From Capitulum mitella (taxonomy: Eukaryota; Arthropoda; Thecostraca; Pollicipedomorpha; Pollicipedidae): a stretch of 64,000 nt of DNA. Shown piece by piece: positions 35,201 to 46,305 of the stretch. Where the stretch lies: the NCBI GenBank assembly GCA_030062745.1, contig CP099849.1, positions 17,592,144-17,656,143 of the forward strand. The letters are read 5' to 3'. Numbering within the stretch: the first letter of the stretch is position 1; each line of letters opens with the position of its first letter. The notes beneath the pieces are model-generated. The model was not told the origin of the DNA. It did no database searches and saw only the letters and a list, made by a program, of their open reading frames with translations. Made by a program: the position numbers and the translations under genes.

Positions 35201-36450
35201 GCGGCCGGCAGGCGGAAGCGAATATCGAGGCCGCGCCGCCTCTGGCCGGCGCGCGGGACAGCCGCGGCCGGCCGGCCACTAATTACGAGCGGCAGCGGCG
35301 CGCGTGACCTCTGCGAAGCGTGCGGCCGGCGCCGCGCTGACCACACCCCGCGCACGCAGCCGGAGACGGGCCGGCCGGGCAGCGGCCGACAGGGCCAGCT
35401 CCGGCCCCCGGCGCGGCGCCAGATGAGAGGTGGCCGCCGTCGGACGGAGCGCCGCCAGCGCAGGCGCGTGACAGTGACAGAGTCGGGAGAGTGTGACAAC
35501 TGCGGCCACTTTGGGAGGTCGTCCCGGCGACGGCCGCCGCCGGGAACGGTGTCACGGCCTGCGGAGCGACGGCCTCCGCGGCTGCCCGGCCGGGCAGGGC
35601 GCGGGGTTGGCAGGACCGGCTTTCGTCGCTTCCAGACGGCCCGCCGACTGCTCTCTGTGAGGCGGATGCAGATCAGAGGGAAGGACACGATGTCCTTTCT
35701 TCTGATCTGCATCCGTCCATCTCTGTTGACGTTACCGTTTCGTCCGGTCTCTTCGGAGCCGTTCATTTCCCGTTGCCTGCCGACGTTTCTCCGCGACGGC
35801 GAACCTCTCCGTGACAGCTTTACTGTTCGGTTTGCGTTCTGCCTGTCCCCGCTCGGCGCGCCTCTGTCTGCCGTCCGTCGCGACGATGCCGTGTGCGTTT
35901 CGCTGTCCGAACTTCCTACTCAGTCCGTCATTGTCCGTGCCCCCGCGCGATCTGACGCCCCCTTCCCGAACCGCTCGGCCAGGCTTCTGCTCGAACTGCA
36001 TCTCTGAGCGACTTCGCAGCGGGCCGTGCCGATGTTGGCTGGGTTCCTGTGGGCTCGGCCGTCATGCGGCTCGTCTCCGCCCCGGCTGCCGCCGGTCCGG
36101 CGCCGTGGGAGGAGACCGGTCCACATTCGGCCCGATCCGCCCATTGATAGCGGCCAAACAAGCGGGCGCCTCCACACGGCGGCCGGCCCGGCAGCCCTGA
36201 GATAATAAAAATGAAAGTCGCTGCCCGTCCGGCCATCCGGCCGCTGCCCCAATTAAGGCCAGGATGAGCCCACGTCCGGCCATCTCCGTCGTCACCGCGT
36301 TCCCACAGCTCCACGCGAAAGGGTGCTACATGGTCGGATCGGCGCCCGCCGGAAGGGACTTTCCGTTTTCCCACAATTTGGCCGGCTGACCCAGAACGCG
36401 CGGCTTTCTCGGTTGCCGTGACGTGTTGCTGATGTCAGAGGATGGCCGCG
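35201..36450. other. Long CpG-rich block
   Basis: CpG-dense with AT islets such as CACTAATTACGAG at about 35278. A plus-strand frame runs from 34898 to 36007, but it begins inside the 35-bp array and continues through CpG-rich sequence also open on the minus strand. It has no domain or codon signal that I can see, so I do not call it. Confidence 0.45.
35661..35717. other. 57-nt hairpin, 27-bp stem
   Basis: Bases 35661-35687 pair with 35691-35717 with no mismatch and three G-T wobbles, around a 3-nt loop. The arm contains GGATGCAGATCAGA. It could be a recent inverted duplication or a structured RNA. The 3-nt loop argues against a standard pre-miRNA. Confidence 0.75.
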
Positions 36451-37850
36451 CTCGATCAGCGGTGCTTGTGCTGGCTGAGACTGGACTTCACGAGGCTGAA
36501 GAAGGCACGGTGTGGTCCTCTGAGCTGGCACGCGGCTCGGGCAGAGGGTCTGTCTAGCTATGATAAGAATTGCGTGTTTGCTTGCCCGCGTTGTCGTTTG
36601 TTGTGACATTGTTAGTGACGAGTGACGTCTTGACAGCTTTCTGTTCGTCCCTATTTCAAAAGGCATGCAGAGATGAATAGACAAAGGCGGATGTACCCGG
36701 ATTATCTGAAAACCATCAGACAGATTGGAAGCTAAGAAACTGAATCCTCTTTAAGCCAGGCTCATTCTTATGCTTGACGTTTTGGGCGTTCGGAATATTT
36801 ACATGAAACATTTAATGTCGACATGGAAGCTTTCGAAAGACGCAAGTAAATAGATTACCATTTCTGAAACGGACGTCACATTGAGAAATGAAAAAAAATG
36901 TTTATTCAGCTTCAGTCGCGATTATTTAGCCAGTGTCGTCCGTGCAAAAAACAACTTGCGAACTGCGTGCAACAACTCTGGTAAAAATGGACTTCCTGGA
37001 GCTCTAACTCACCAAACGATATCTCCGGATCACTGTTATCTGTTTCTTCGTTTGCTTTACGCCATACTTTTGCTATGTCATGAACTACCTTACGCGTGAA
37101 CATGGGCATAAGAGGGCAAAGTTAACAGGGCAAGATGTGAGTCGTTTCAACCATTGAAAAGACGGGGTGGCCACATCACACCGTAACTGAGTGTTTCTCC
37201 CCTGATTTGGGCGACGTAGTTGTCCATCAGACAGACTCTTCATTTCTGCGTGATTCTATTGTTAGTCAGACTCTGGCCCTGAAACTTTCGAGGCGGTAGT
37301 CTGGCAGGAGCTGACCCCACATGCCCTATTTGTAAAATGCCTGGTGAGGATTTAACTTTACCAAGTCATTAGCGACAATGAAGCAACGGGACGGAACAAC
37401 ACAGCTGTGTGCGTTTCACATGTCGGTATAATCCAGATGAACTAGCATTTCATTGGGAACAACGATAAAAATAGCCCGGCTGGGTGCACATTTAAAGAAT
37501 GACGCCTGGAATTTGTGAGGGCTGAGACGCCAAGTTTGGGCTTTTCCATATGGTTCTGGAGATGTCTTCGGGTATTCCAATGTCGTAGTCATTTGAGGGA
37601 AATCCAAATGTGTAGAATAAAAAGCTGCTGCTCATGGAAAACCATGGAGCCAATGGACTCTGATTAAGTCATGTTTTTCCCTATTCCGTTCTTCCGTCAC
37701 ACATGGACCACTAGTGCCTATCAGCGAGGGCCATATACTGCAATAAAATTTTACCTTGACTGGGAACTCGTGTTGTATCGACGGTAGACACGGAAGGTTT
37801 TCTAAGCTAGGAGATCACATTATTTGTGTATGTGTTATGATGTCTGCAGT
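36451..37850. other. AT-rich spacer
   Basis: No gene, terminal inverted repeat or tandem repeat recognised. Confidence 0.4.
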
Positions 37851-39045
37851 ATTTATGCCTATGAAGGGTGCCCTCGCGATCACTTAGTCAATCGCCCTCA
37901 ATGACCAGGGAGCAGGCTTTACTTTGGGTCAGTCCAAGACAGATCACAGAGGCAAGTTCACCACACCCTCTCAGATTTCGCTCAAAATTAGTATATGGGG
38001 TTTTGCTAGGTCTTGATTTCATTTTTGGAATATATTAAGTCGTGAGGTCAAAAAGTTTTGAGATACAGGTGAGAATGTAAGGTGAAGGCCGACCACAACC
38101 TACGTATGCCACTACACATCCATGATCAAAAAGTTATAAGGACAATATGGGTCGTTTGAAAGAGAAAGAACCAAGAAATGAGTTTCCGTGAAATATGACC
38201 TTCCTTGGGGGACAAAGGTAATCAAGTGTCATGGCGCGATTTGACCAGCATGCCAAATAACCTCTATTTATTCCAAAATATAAGCAATACGGGCGTTATC
38301 TGAAGGTATGTTTCATGTGGAATACATCCATTACATCAATATCCAATCGTTTAACCAATCGCCATGGTACCGTATTTCAACAATATTGATGGTACATGAC
38401 GGAGGATAAGAGCCCCTTGCGATCGACCCCTAACTGAGCTAAAGCCGCGAAACTAAAGCAGATGTACTGTTTGTCATCCAGAAAGCCAATACATAAGGTT
38501 AATCAATGACCTCCCAGTTCAGGTCAATGACCCGAAATTGTAAAAAATCATGTAGCATTTTGTTTGGAGGGCCACCGAACACAACGTTTTACAGTTAGAG
38601 GAACCCAACCAAAGACGAGGCATATTGAAATATATGTAAATCATATATGAATAAATAAACAAATACATGTATAATATATATTGCTGAAACCTTGCAAATA
38701 TAATGGCTCCTTCATGTTTACTTGCGGTCAACAGCACAAGTCAGGCTGGCCATGAAAAGGATGTAAATAAGTCGGAATGATTTGAAATAGATGTCAAAAT
38801 TGAAATCAGCGAATCAAAATACAGTGCAGTCGACGCCATGTTGAAAAGGTCGTTGTAGGTCATCCGTAGTCATTCATTAAGGGTGACTGCAAAAGGGTCA
38901 TTAACTTAGTGGAACTCATACGTATGGTCTGCTTACACGTAGTCTGACCTGAACTTGCTTCTTGAGTGTCATTTACTTCCGTAAATATAACATTTCCCAC
39001 ATTTCGGACAAAGCTGGCATAGCAGAGGTTCAGACGTGACATCGA
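37851..39045. other. AT-rich spacer with scattered AGGTCA half-sites
   Basis: AGGTCA occurs at about 38045. A convergent pair, TGACCT then AGGTCA, occurs at 38508-38526. The style resembles the repeats at 45.8, 47.9 and 55.4 kb, but I cannot define element ends. Confidence 0.35.
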
Positions 39046-39775
39046 AAGTCAGTAGGCGCGTTTATACGGGCATTTGACAAGTTGCCAGATTCCCGGCCAG
39101 ATTGGCCAGAGTGCACCTTTCTGGCCAGTTTAAGCATCCGCGAGGTTCTGGGTTTCCTTCATGTTCCCTTCACTTGTTGTTAGACATGGCAGTTTAAACA
39201 CCACTGCGACCTATGCTGGTTTGCATGAAATTACAGCTAACTTACTCTGTATACCAACCCACTTACCTTCTTTAGGTTCTGAAAATCACACATCGCTTCA
39301 AACACAGACGCTGCGATCTTAAACAAGGACCACGTACACAACGAGTGAAGGAATTTTCCGACCTCTCGGCACTCTCCCTGTGCTTCCAGCTTATCAGTCT
39401 TCGACCTACCAGCGTCTTCGTTCTAAAACCTTTCAGCGTTATCAAGGTACGTAGCCTTTGTGAACGACTGGATTTGGCCAACGGCCGCACTGGCGAGACG
39501 CGGCCAGGTTGGCCGGGAGCTACCATATGAACCGCAGAACACGCGAGGAAATTATTACGCTTGACATGTAGTACAGAAAGTCGAGGTTTTTCCTCTTTTT
39601 ATTTCAGGCTTGCTTGCATTGCCATCCATTCATTCTCTCGCATGATGTTAAAATACGCCTTTCCAGAGTTAATTGTAGTTTAAATCAGCGTTTATTTCAA
39701 AGCTGGCCAATCCGGCCAACTTGGCCGGGAACCTGGCAACTTTCTAAATGCTCGTATAAACGCGACTAGTGACTT
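39046..39775. mobile_element. MITE with long terminal inverted repeats, 730 bp
   Basis: The left end contains CGCGTTTATACGGGCATTT and the right end its inverted form (AAATGCTCGTATAAACGCG). The repeats continue inward through AAGTTGCCAG, TTCCCGGCCA and TTGGCC. About 60 bases match with roughly ten differences. The exact tips are unclear: similarity extends out to AAGTCA on each side, and ACATC occurs just outside both ends as a possible duplication. The interior has no transposase. An 84-codon minus-strand frame (39272-39526) is Arg/Ser-rich and unassigned. The superfamily is undetermined, and PIF/Harbinger is one possibility. Confidence 0.7.
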
Positions 39776-41099
39776 AACATCTTGAATGACTTGTATCTCG
39801 TAACCTTTTTATCTCACGAGTTATCACTGCAAAAACCAGACCCAGAACAGCCTCAATTTTATGCCAATTTTGAACGAAATTTCAGGGCGTATGGTGAGCT
39901 TCTCTGCCATGACATTGGTGGCTTGTCATGGAACTACCCCTTGGTTGTGTGCGCATTGACTAGAAACGAAGTGACTGGGTGGTTCGATCATTGTATCACT
40001 ATTTTCATGTCATCTGCTCCTATTCCAGGAAAAACGGCAATTAGGAATAAATAATGCAGACAGCCAACGTGACCCGAAATAATGTTCAAATTATGCTCAT
40101 AATTCGCAAAACACGTTACGGAAAAGAACATCACTGCATATCATTGGAGCATTCAAGCTAAACTCTATCCACCAGATGACTAAGCGCTAAATTCTCAAAG
40201 TATGATGAATATAGAAAAAGATGTCTTGTAGGTCTGTCAGCTTTTACACTGATCTTCAGTGTTCCATTTCATGACCTAAAATTTGGCATTCTTCTATATC
40301 TATATGAAATACGCCGTTATTATAGATAATTACGGTATGGGTCAAATACAAAGCAAATGCTGGGAAAGGATGTAGGGTTTTTCTAACATAAACGCTATCG
40401 GGAAATTATTGAGAGCAGCTTATTTAAACTGGCGAACATTAAAAGAAAACCTTTAGGTTTTTTAAAGGATGTCCGATGTCATTTTGGTCCATTTCTGGAC
40501 TTCAGTTTTGCATAGCTCGTGAGTTCAGATGCTAGCAAGGTACCTCCACTACAGAAATCGCATACTGGACACTTCAAAAATTCGCGAGAAGATGAATAGA
40601 AATGAAATTCTCGTAGAATACCAGCCATATTATGGACACAAATGTATCCCCAGTGCATGTTATGCACATATTTGCCAATATGTTTGGTTAGTACGTCTCA
40701 TTTGGAACTTTTGCGCATTAATGGAATGTGGCTCTGACGCCCAGCGCCATATAGCTTTGTCTTCTGATTCATGGACATGATTCTGATTATGTGTGTGTGC
40801 GTGTGTGTAATTGTAGATTGCCATTGTCAGAGCCGTCAATAGTAGTGCAATAGCAATGCAATATGAAGTACAAGAATGCAACATAGCGCATAAGCACAGA
40901 AGTTGCTGAGATCATGAGTCCAAATATATACATATCCCTGAGCCATTTCGAATTTGAAACGATGATGGACGTTAAATGTGTTTTCGTTATTTGCTCGTGA
41001 ATCCGAGTGACTCGGTTTTTAGGTTCACTTAATGCGATGCGTTTTATCTGGGATACGCGCGTCACAGCTGGAAGATCTGGCATCTCTAGCCAGCCACGC
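39776..41099. other. AT-rich spacer
   Basis: A plus-strand frame of 90 codons at 39782-40054 has no recognised family. A (GT)-rich tract lies near 40790-40810. Otherwise nothing. Confidence 0.4.
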
Positions 41100-41336
41100 A
41101 CGGTCTGCTGGCCTCAGCACGCATCAGGTGTTGAGTGGCCCTCTCCCATTAGCGACCCAGCAACCCGCAATTAGCGAGTGGCATTTCGACGTCTGGCGGG
41201 CGGGCGCCAATCATCTGCCGCCCGCGGCCAGGGACGCGCGCTGATTGGCCGCCGCCGCCGCCTGCCGCCGCCGATAGTGCTGCGTCAGCCTCCGCCGCCA
41301 CTTTTTGCCGGCCTGGTTTCGCGACCGGAGCAGAGG
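41100..41336. promoter_or_regulatory. CpG-rich patch with paired ATTAGCGA sites
   Basis: ATTAGCGA occurs twice, at 41149-41156 and 41170-41177, followed by CAATCATC and TGATTGG islets in CpG-rich sequence. The paired identical homeodomain-like cores are notable. Function is inferred. Confidence 0.3.
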
Positions 41337-41498
41337 CTGGGCTGCTGGTATCTGACCGATCGACTGGACTGCTGGCATCTGACCGATTGACTGGACTGAT
41401 GGCGTCTGACCCATTGACTGGACTGATGGCGTCTGACCGATTGACTGGACTGCTGGCATATGACCGATTGACTGGACTGCTGGCATGTGACTAATCGG
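41337..41498. repeat. 27-bp minisatellite, six copies
   Basis: Exactly six 27-bp units built on CTGGACTGCTGGCATCTGAC followed by CGATTGA, differing at a few positions. The minus-strand nonapeptide repeat (QSIGQMPAV-like) is an artefact of a unit length divisible by three. Confidence 0.95.
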
Positions 41499-41649
41499 CT
41501 GGACTCTGATGGTAGGGACAGCTGCGAGCCGCAGAAATCTAGACTGGGTTCCTGCAGGCTGAAGCTCACATAGCCTGAACACGCGACCGATTAGCATGAT
41601 TCGGGGCGATATGTTTCTGCCTAGGGTGGAGACTGCGAAAAGGTCAAAG

Positions 41650-41900
41650 GACCACAACAGGAGAGAAGGTCATAAGTGAAAGGGATCTTAAAACATCAAA
41701 GACAGGAAATGAAAGCAAGAAGGGGACACGAAAAAAGTGGAGGGAGAAAGGAAGAGAGAGAGAGGGAAAGAGAGTGAGAAAGGAAGAAGACGCATGGGTG
41801 AAAGAGAGGAAAAGAGAAAGAGGTGAATGGGGAGAGAGAAGGAAAATGAGGGAAGAGGATAAGAATATGGAAAAGGTAGAGAAAAAAAACGTCAGCAACA
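41650..41900. repeat. Purine-rich (GA-biased) tract
   Basis: About 250 bases dominated by A and G on the plus strand (GGAAAGAGAG-type words) with few pyrimidines. Charged Lys/Arg/Glu frames across it are compositional. Confidence 0.8.
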
Positions 41901-42799
41901 GGGCTAGGAATTCTTCCATTGTGAGGAATGAACAGGATGTTCGTGTTGCTTTAGAGTTTTGAAATGTTTCTCTCTCCCTCTCTCCACGTTAACTCCATCT
42001 TTGACATCATAGGCATATCGAAGAGCTTGATTAGATTTCTTCGGCTTGATATCATTGTGCGAAGTCACAATGGCCATGACAAGCGACTTCGCACTGGTAA
42101 CGGGAAACGAAGATCATTAAAGCTCGCCCTCATAAGGAAGACAATGTATTTTCATACTACAACAAAGGTTCCGTTCTTAAAATTTCTGCGCACGGCGGCA
42201 TTTTTTTTATAAGTAATGGCATCATGCTTCATGCTGCGGTTAACCTTGAACAAGTGGTGGATATCAGCTGTTGCATGCATGCAAGAACCTCGTGTTACCG
42301 ATGATGTTATTAAAAGAAAACGTCTGCTGCAACAATGACAGGAATCTGCCTTGCAAAGGCACTAATCTGCAGCACAGTTCTGGTGAGAAGCTGATGAGAA
42401 GAAAACCAAAAGCATGTCACTTCAGAATATCATGAAAAACACATCCACGCAAGAACTGCAGTGTGTTGATATGGAATGAAACGCGTGAAAACGAAGACTG
42501 TCAAGAACTCGATATACTGGAAAACCCTACGGACAGCTAATACGGTATTTGTTAAAGACATTCTCTAAGCAAATGAAGTGGGACCTAGGAAGAAAAAGTC
42601 AACATCGGAAGAATTACCGCGCATAAGAAATCTGTCGGCAATCCACCTGGTTTACTCAGTAGCAAGGATCAGTGGCATGGCATGCTTTTCTTAAATTCAG
42701 ATCCCGCCGCCGATTCAGTGCTGCATGAGGTTGGCTTCAGGGGCCGTTCGTGACAGGCAGACAGGCGCGGGCCCAGCCGGCCTCTACGGGCACCAGTAA
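41901..42799. other. AT-rich spacer
   Basis: Nothing recognised. Confidence 0.4.
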
Positions 42800-43160
42800 A
42801 CGGGGTGGGGCTGTGTCCCGGGCCTGCCTCTGGACGGGGTGAGGTGTCCCGGGTCTGCCTCTGGACGGGCTGAGGTGCCCCGGGTCTGCCTCTGGACGGG
42901 CTGAGGTGCCCCGGGCCTGCCTCTGGACGGGCTGTGTCCCGGGCCCGCCTCTGGACGGGGTGAGGTGTCCCGGGCCTGCCTCTGGACGGGCTGAGGTGTC
43001 CCGGGCCTGCCTCTGGACGGGCTGAGGTGTCCCGGGCCTGCCTCTGGACGGGCTGAGGTGTCCCGGGCCTGCCTCTGGACGGGCTGAGGTGTCCCGGGCC
43101 TGCCTCTGGACGGGCTGAGGTGCCCCGGGCCTGCCTCTGGACGGGGTGAGGTGCTCCAGC
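42800..43160. repeat. 31-bp minisatellite, about twelve copies
   Basis: Very regular units built on CTGCCTCTGGACGGGCTGAG followed by GTGTCCCGGGC. One unit near 42925 lacks about five bases. Minus-strand frames of 180 and 188 codons arise because the repeat has no stop in those phases. They are Pro/Gly/Arg-rich with no domain. Confidence 0.95.
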
Positions 43161-43966
43161 TCTGACCTTGGATACGGTAAGGTCTGACAGTTCCGGAATG
43201 AGGAGGCTCATTCGGTTGTGCGGTCACGACGGCGGGAACGCAGTTGGCTCCGGCTATGCTGCACCGGCCACCGTCCCCAATCAGCCATCTCACGGATTCA
43301 CCATGGCCAGGCGTCGCCGCGGCCATCGCGCCGCTGTGAAGAGCAGTCACCGGTCAGGCTGACCAGGTTCCTGACCGGGTTCATCACCGGTTCTGCGCGA
43401 CAGGTAAGGCTGGCGGCTGTGCCCCGGTCCAAGGCTCCGTGGGCGGGTCTCGGGGGCCTACGGTACCACCTAGCCACCCCACAGACTGATACAGTTCTGC
43501 CGGGTTAGTGGCATCTCACATCCTGTGCTTGAAACAGCCGCATTGCCGTTACGAAATCTTGCACGTGAGCTCTCTAATCAGGTAGTGGCGGCGGTTCGCC
43601 TCTGCCTCGGATCATCTCCACTTGGCGCACAGCGGAGCGTCAGGCACGAGACAAGCCTGAATGACAAAAGCACCCCAGCCGCACACTCGCCCGTGTTCTG
43701 ACACGAGCGCCACGCACCACCCGCTCGTCCATATTCTGGTGCGCCGCAATGTCGTAGAGGCTTTTTTATGAACTGGGGCGCGCAGCCTGCGGGCCCGCAG
43801 GTTCTTCGTCCGCATACGCTTCTGACCGGCTGCGTTGTTCGGTAGCGGGCGAAACGTCACAACGCCCCTCGGCTGTGCACGCCTCAACACTAATCTGAGC
43901 GACCGTGCAGGCACTGTCCGGGCCCGACCCTAACTTATCCTGACGGACAATGAGCGCTTTACATGG
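43161..43966. other. Mixed G+C-rich spacer
   Basis: No gene or repeat recognised. Frames overlap on both strands. Confidence 0.4.
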
Positions 43967-44183
43967 GCTTACACCAGGGACGTAGCCAGGATTTCGCCAA
44001 GGAGGGGTCCAGGACAAGCCTAACCCCTCAAACCTGGAAACTCCTCAAATTTCCGCTCGTTTATTCCCGAGCTCCGGAAATCTTCATCTTTGGTACGAAA
44101 AGAGCCGTTGACTTTTCCAGCCTCAGGAGGGGCCAAGGTCCCCTCGCCCCCCCCCCTCCCGCGGCTACGCCCCTGGTCTACAC
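43967..44183. mobile_element. hAT-like MITE, 201 bp
   Basis: The element proper is 43975-44175. The left tip is CAGGGACGTAGCCAGGAT and the right tip GGCTACGCCCCTG, inverted matches over 13 bases with one difference. The flanks GCTTACAC (43967-43974) and GTCTACAC (44176-44183) agree at six of eight positions, a decayed 8-bp duplication. The interior ends in a long C run and has no frame. It has the same terminus type as the element at 11701-11840. Confidence 0.8.
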
Positions 44184-45115
44184 AAACGCATCAGGTGTCC
44201 GCTGAATCGCAGGATTACCAGCGTCAGCGTATGGAACGCGAGAGCGCCAGCGGACAACTGGGCGAGACGACTGACCACCATCGAAGCGTCCTCCGGTGGG
44301 GTCGACCGTTACCGTTTCACGGTGCCCAGTTAGTGCAGCCGGCACCGGTGGAAGCCTCCGATACGTGACTGCATCCACCCTGCATCTTCCTGTCCTTCAT
44401 GCCCCGCACAGCAGACAGGAACCGTGCACACACCTATGAAAACAACACCGTGAGTCAGACGGAGCTTCAATATTCATGTGTTTCGTTCGGGGCCACTGCA
44501 TTAAAGCCGCGGTCACCAAATAGAGTCGCGCAGGAAACTGATCACGCTTATGGCGAGGTGATCTCCGCTGAATGGGCCCAGCCGCCTGACGAACAACACG
44601 CCAAGAGGACCTTCTCGTCGCTGTTGTGCTCCTGTTCTTTAAAGATTTCATGTGGCTGTTTTGTTTTAATTTGGTCTGAATGATATCCACGGTGACGCTG
44701 GGGATGGGAGCAGAGCATGCGCCAGGCAAAGCTTGCCAGAGAGACTCCGCCATCCACACTCAGACCGGATAGTGCAGTCCCAGGTAACGGCTGATTTTGT
44801 GCCAGGGTGTTCCGTCAAGAAGGCAATGCGACCGCGTGGTGGTCAGCGTAGCTCACTGATGACCTGCTGTGCCAGCTGACCTGCGGGCCAGTGCCTCGAG
44901 CGTCGGAGCGACTCGGACTCGTCTTGCCATTTCGGGACGACCAGCTCTCCACTTAATGGCCTCATACTTGGAGCCATTCCTGAAGGGAATGTGGCCTTCA
45001 ACGCAGAATGCCAGCATGTGAACATTGATTTATGAAATATGTACCTATATACGATAAGCGCCTCGCTAAATGCATGAATTGGATCAACCCGCGCACGACA
45101 GTCGGTCCGTTACGA
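44184..45115. other. Mixed spacer
   Basis: Short unassigned frames. Nothing recognised. Confidence 0.4.
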
Positions 45116-46305
45116 TTATGCGTGACGGGGGGGGGGGGGCAGTTGGCCGCCCCCCTCTAACTCACGAACGGTTGGTCGCACGACAAAAATAAGCACACCG
45201 TTGGAAAGCTTGTGACGAGTAGAGCTCGAAACTGGTCTCATTGTTAGTTTTAGATAATATGTAACCAATTTACGCCCTATATGTGCTTTCTCATAGCCGA
45301 CTGCATGAGACCGAGAAATGGCCTGAATCTCAAAGGCTGTGACTAATAACGCATAAGTTACGGCACCAGCGCACAGGTAAAGGTCCGCGAATGCCGATAC
45401 ACGTCTAATTTCCCAGATTTGTTCAATATATACGCCGAAACGATGAGTTAAAGACACGGCAATTCTCGCGCCAGCTGTCGGCGTGCGCCGCAGCCGTATG
45501 CAATAACAGATTGACGGGAACTGATTTTAGCGTTCCTTTATTTTCGCGAAAAAAGACGATCTGTGTCAATTTTATTGATCTTTGTGGTTCTTGTGATGGT
45601 TTTTCGTGCTTAAATTTTAGAAAAATTGATTAGTTACCAATCTACACAATTGGCGGAACTTTATTCGCGAAAGCCCGTTTTTTTTCCAAAATATGTTACT
45701 TTTTCAATTTTTTTTAGGTTCCTGGTATTACTTATGTCTGTGCAAGCTAATTCTGCCATTTTCTACCCATTCTGAGTAATTCATCGTCGATTTTGACGGT
45801 GATACATTTTGGCTCACTGCAGTTATTCATGACCTGACCTCAGGTCAATGGCTGGAAGTCATTGATACTTTCCCAATGACGGTAACTAGATGTCTGCTTG
45901 ACTCCACACTAAAAATATTGTGAAATATTCCGTCAGTTTTCGAAAAAAACGACGACATGTCTTAAAAATGGGCTTGACTTTACGTCAATGACTCGGAAAA
46001 TTTTGAAAAATCTGAGATAGCAGTTTTGTTGCATCTATCAAGATCACTAATCCCTGAAAGTATTATTGTGATATCTTGCTTTCCGAAAAAGTTACAGGGC
46101 GCTAAACTTTTTTTGACATAGGTCTGTTTGACCTGACCTAGGTCAGGCACCTAACCCGACCTGAGGTCAAAACTTTGATACAGGGTGTAAAAATGAAGCA
46201 AAAGGTACACAAAGTTTCGTGACTCTGTGTTTGTTCGTCTTCTCGCAATGCTAGAAAAACCTCGGGGGGAGGCTGTCAACAGCTCCCCCCAGTCGGGGGC
46301 GGGTT
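45116..46305. mobile_element. Probable non-autonomous element with G/C-run ends and AGGTCA repeats
   Basis: The left end has a 13-G run (45127-45139) then a C run (GCCGCCCCCC). The right end has GGGGGGAGGCTG and CAGCTCCCCCC inverted around TCAA, then GGGGGCGGGTTAA. This layout copies the ends of the element at 54808-56021. The interior is AT-rich with TGACCTGACCTCAGGTCA at 45830-45847 and TGACCTGACCTAGGTCA at 46129-46145. The left tip lacks a TTAA, so boundaries and relationship are tentative. No coding capacity. Confidence 0.4.

Noticed and set aside
34898-36007. 369-codon plus-strand frame, the longest in the window
   Set aside because: It starts inside the 35-bp minisatellite, runs through CpG-rich DNA that is also open on the minus strand (34867-35766), and shows no domain.
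37860-38450. Possible element bounded by GCCCTCGCGATC and CCCCTTGCGATCG
   Set aside because: The two strings are in direct, weak agreement rather than inverted, and no duplication is seen.
42669-43350. Two overlapping minus frames of 180 and 188 codons, Pro/Gly/Arg-rich
   Set aside because: They follow the 31-bp array in two phases at once, with no non-repeat conserved part.
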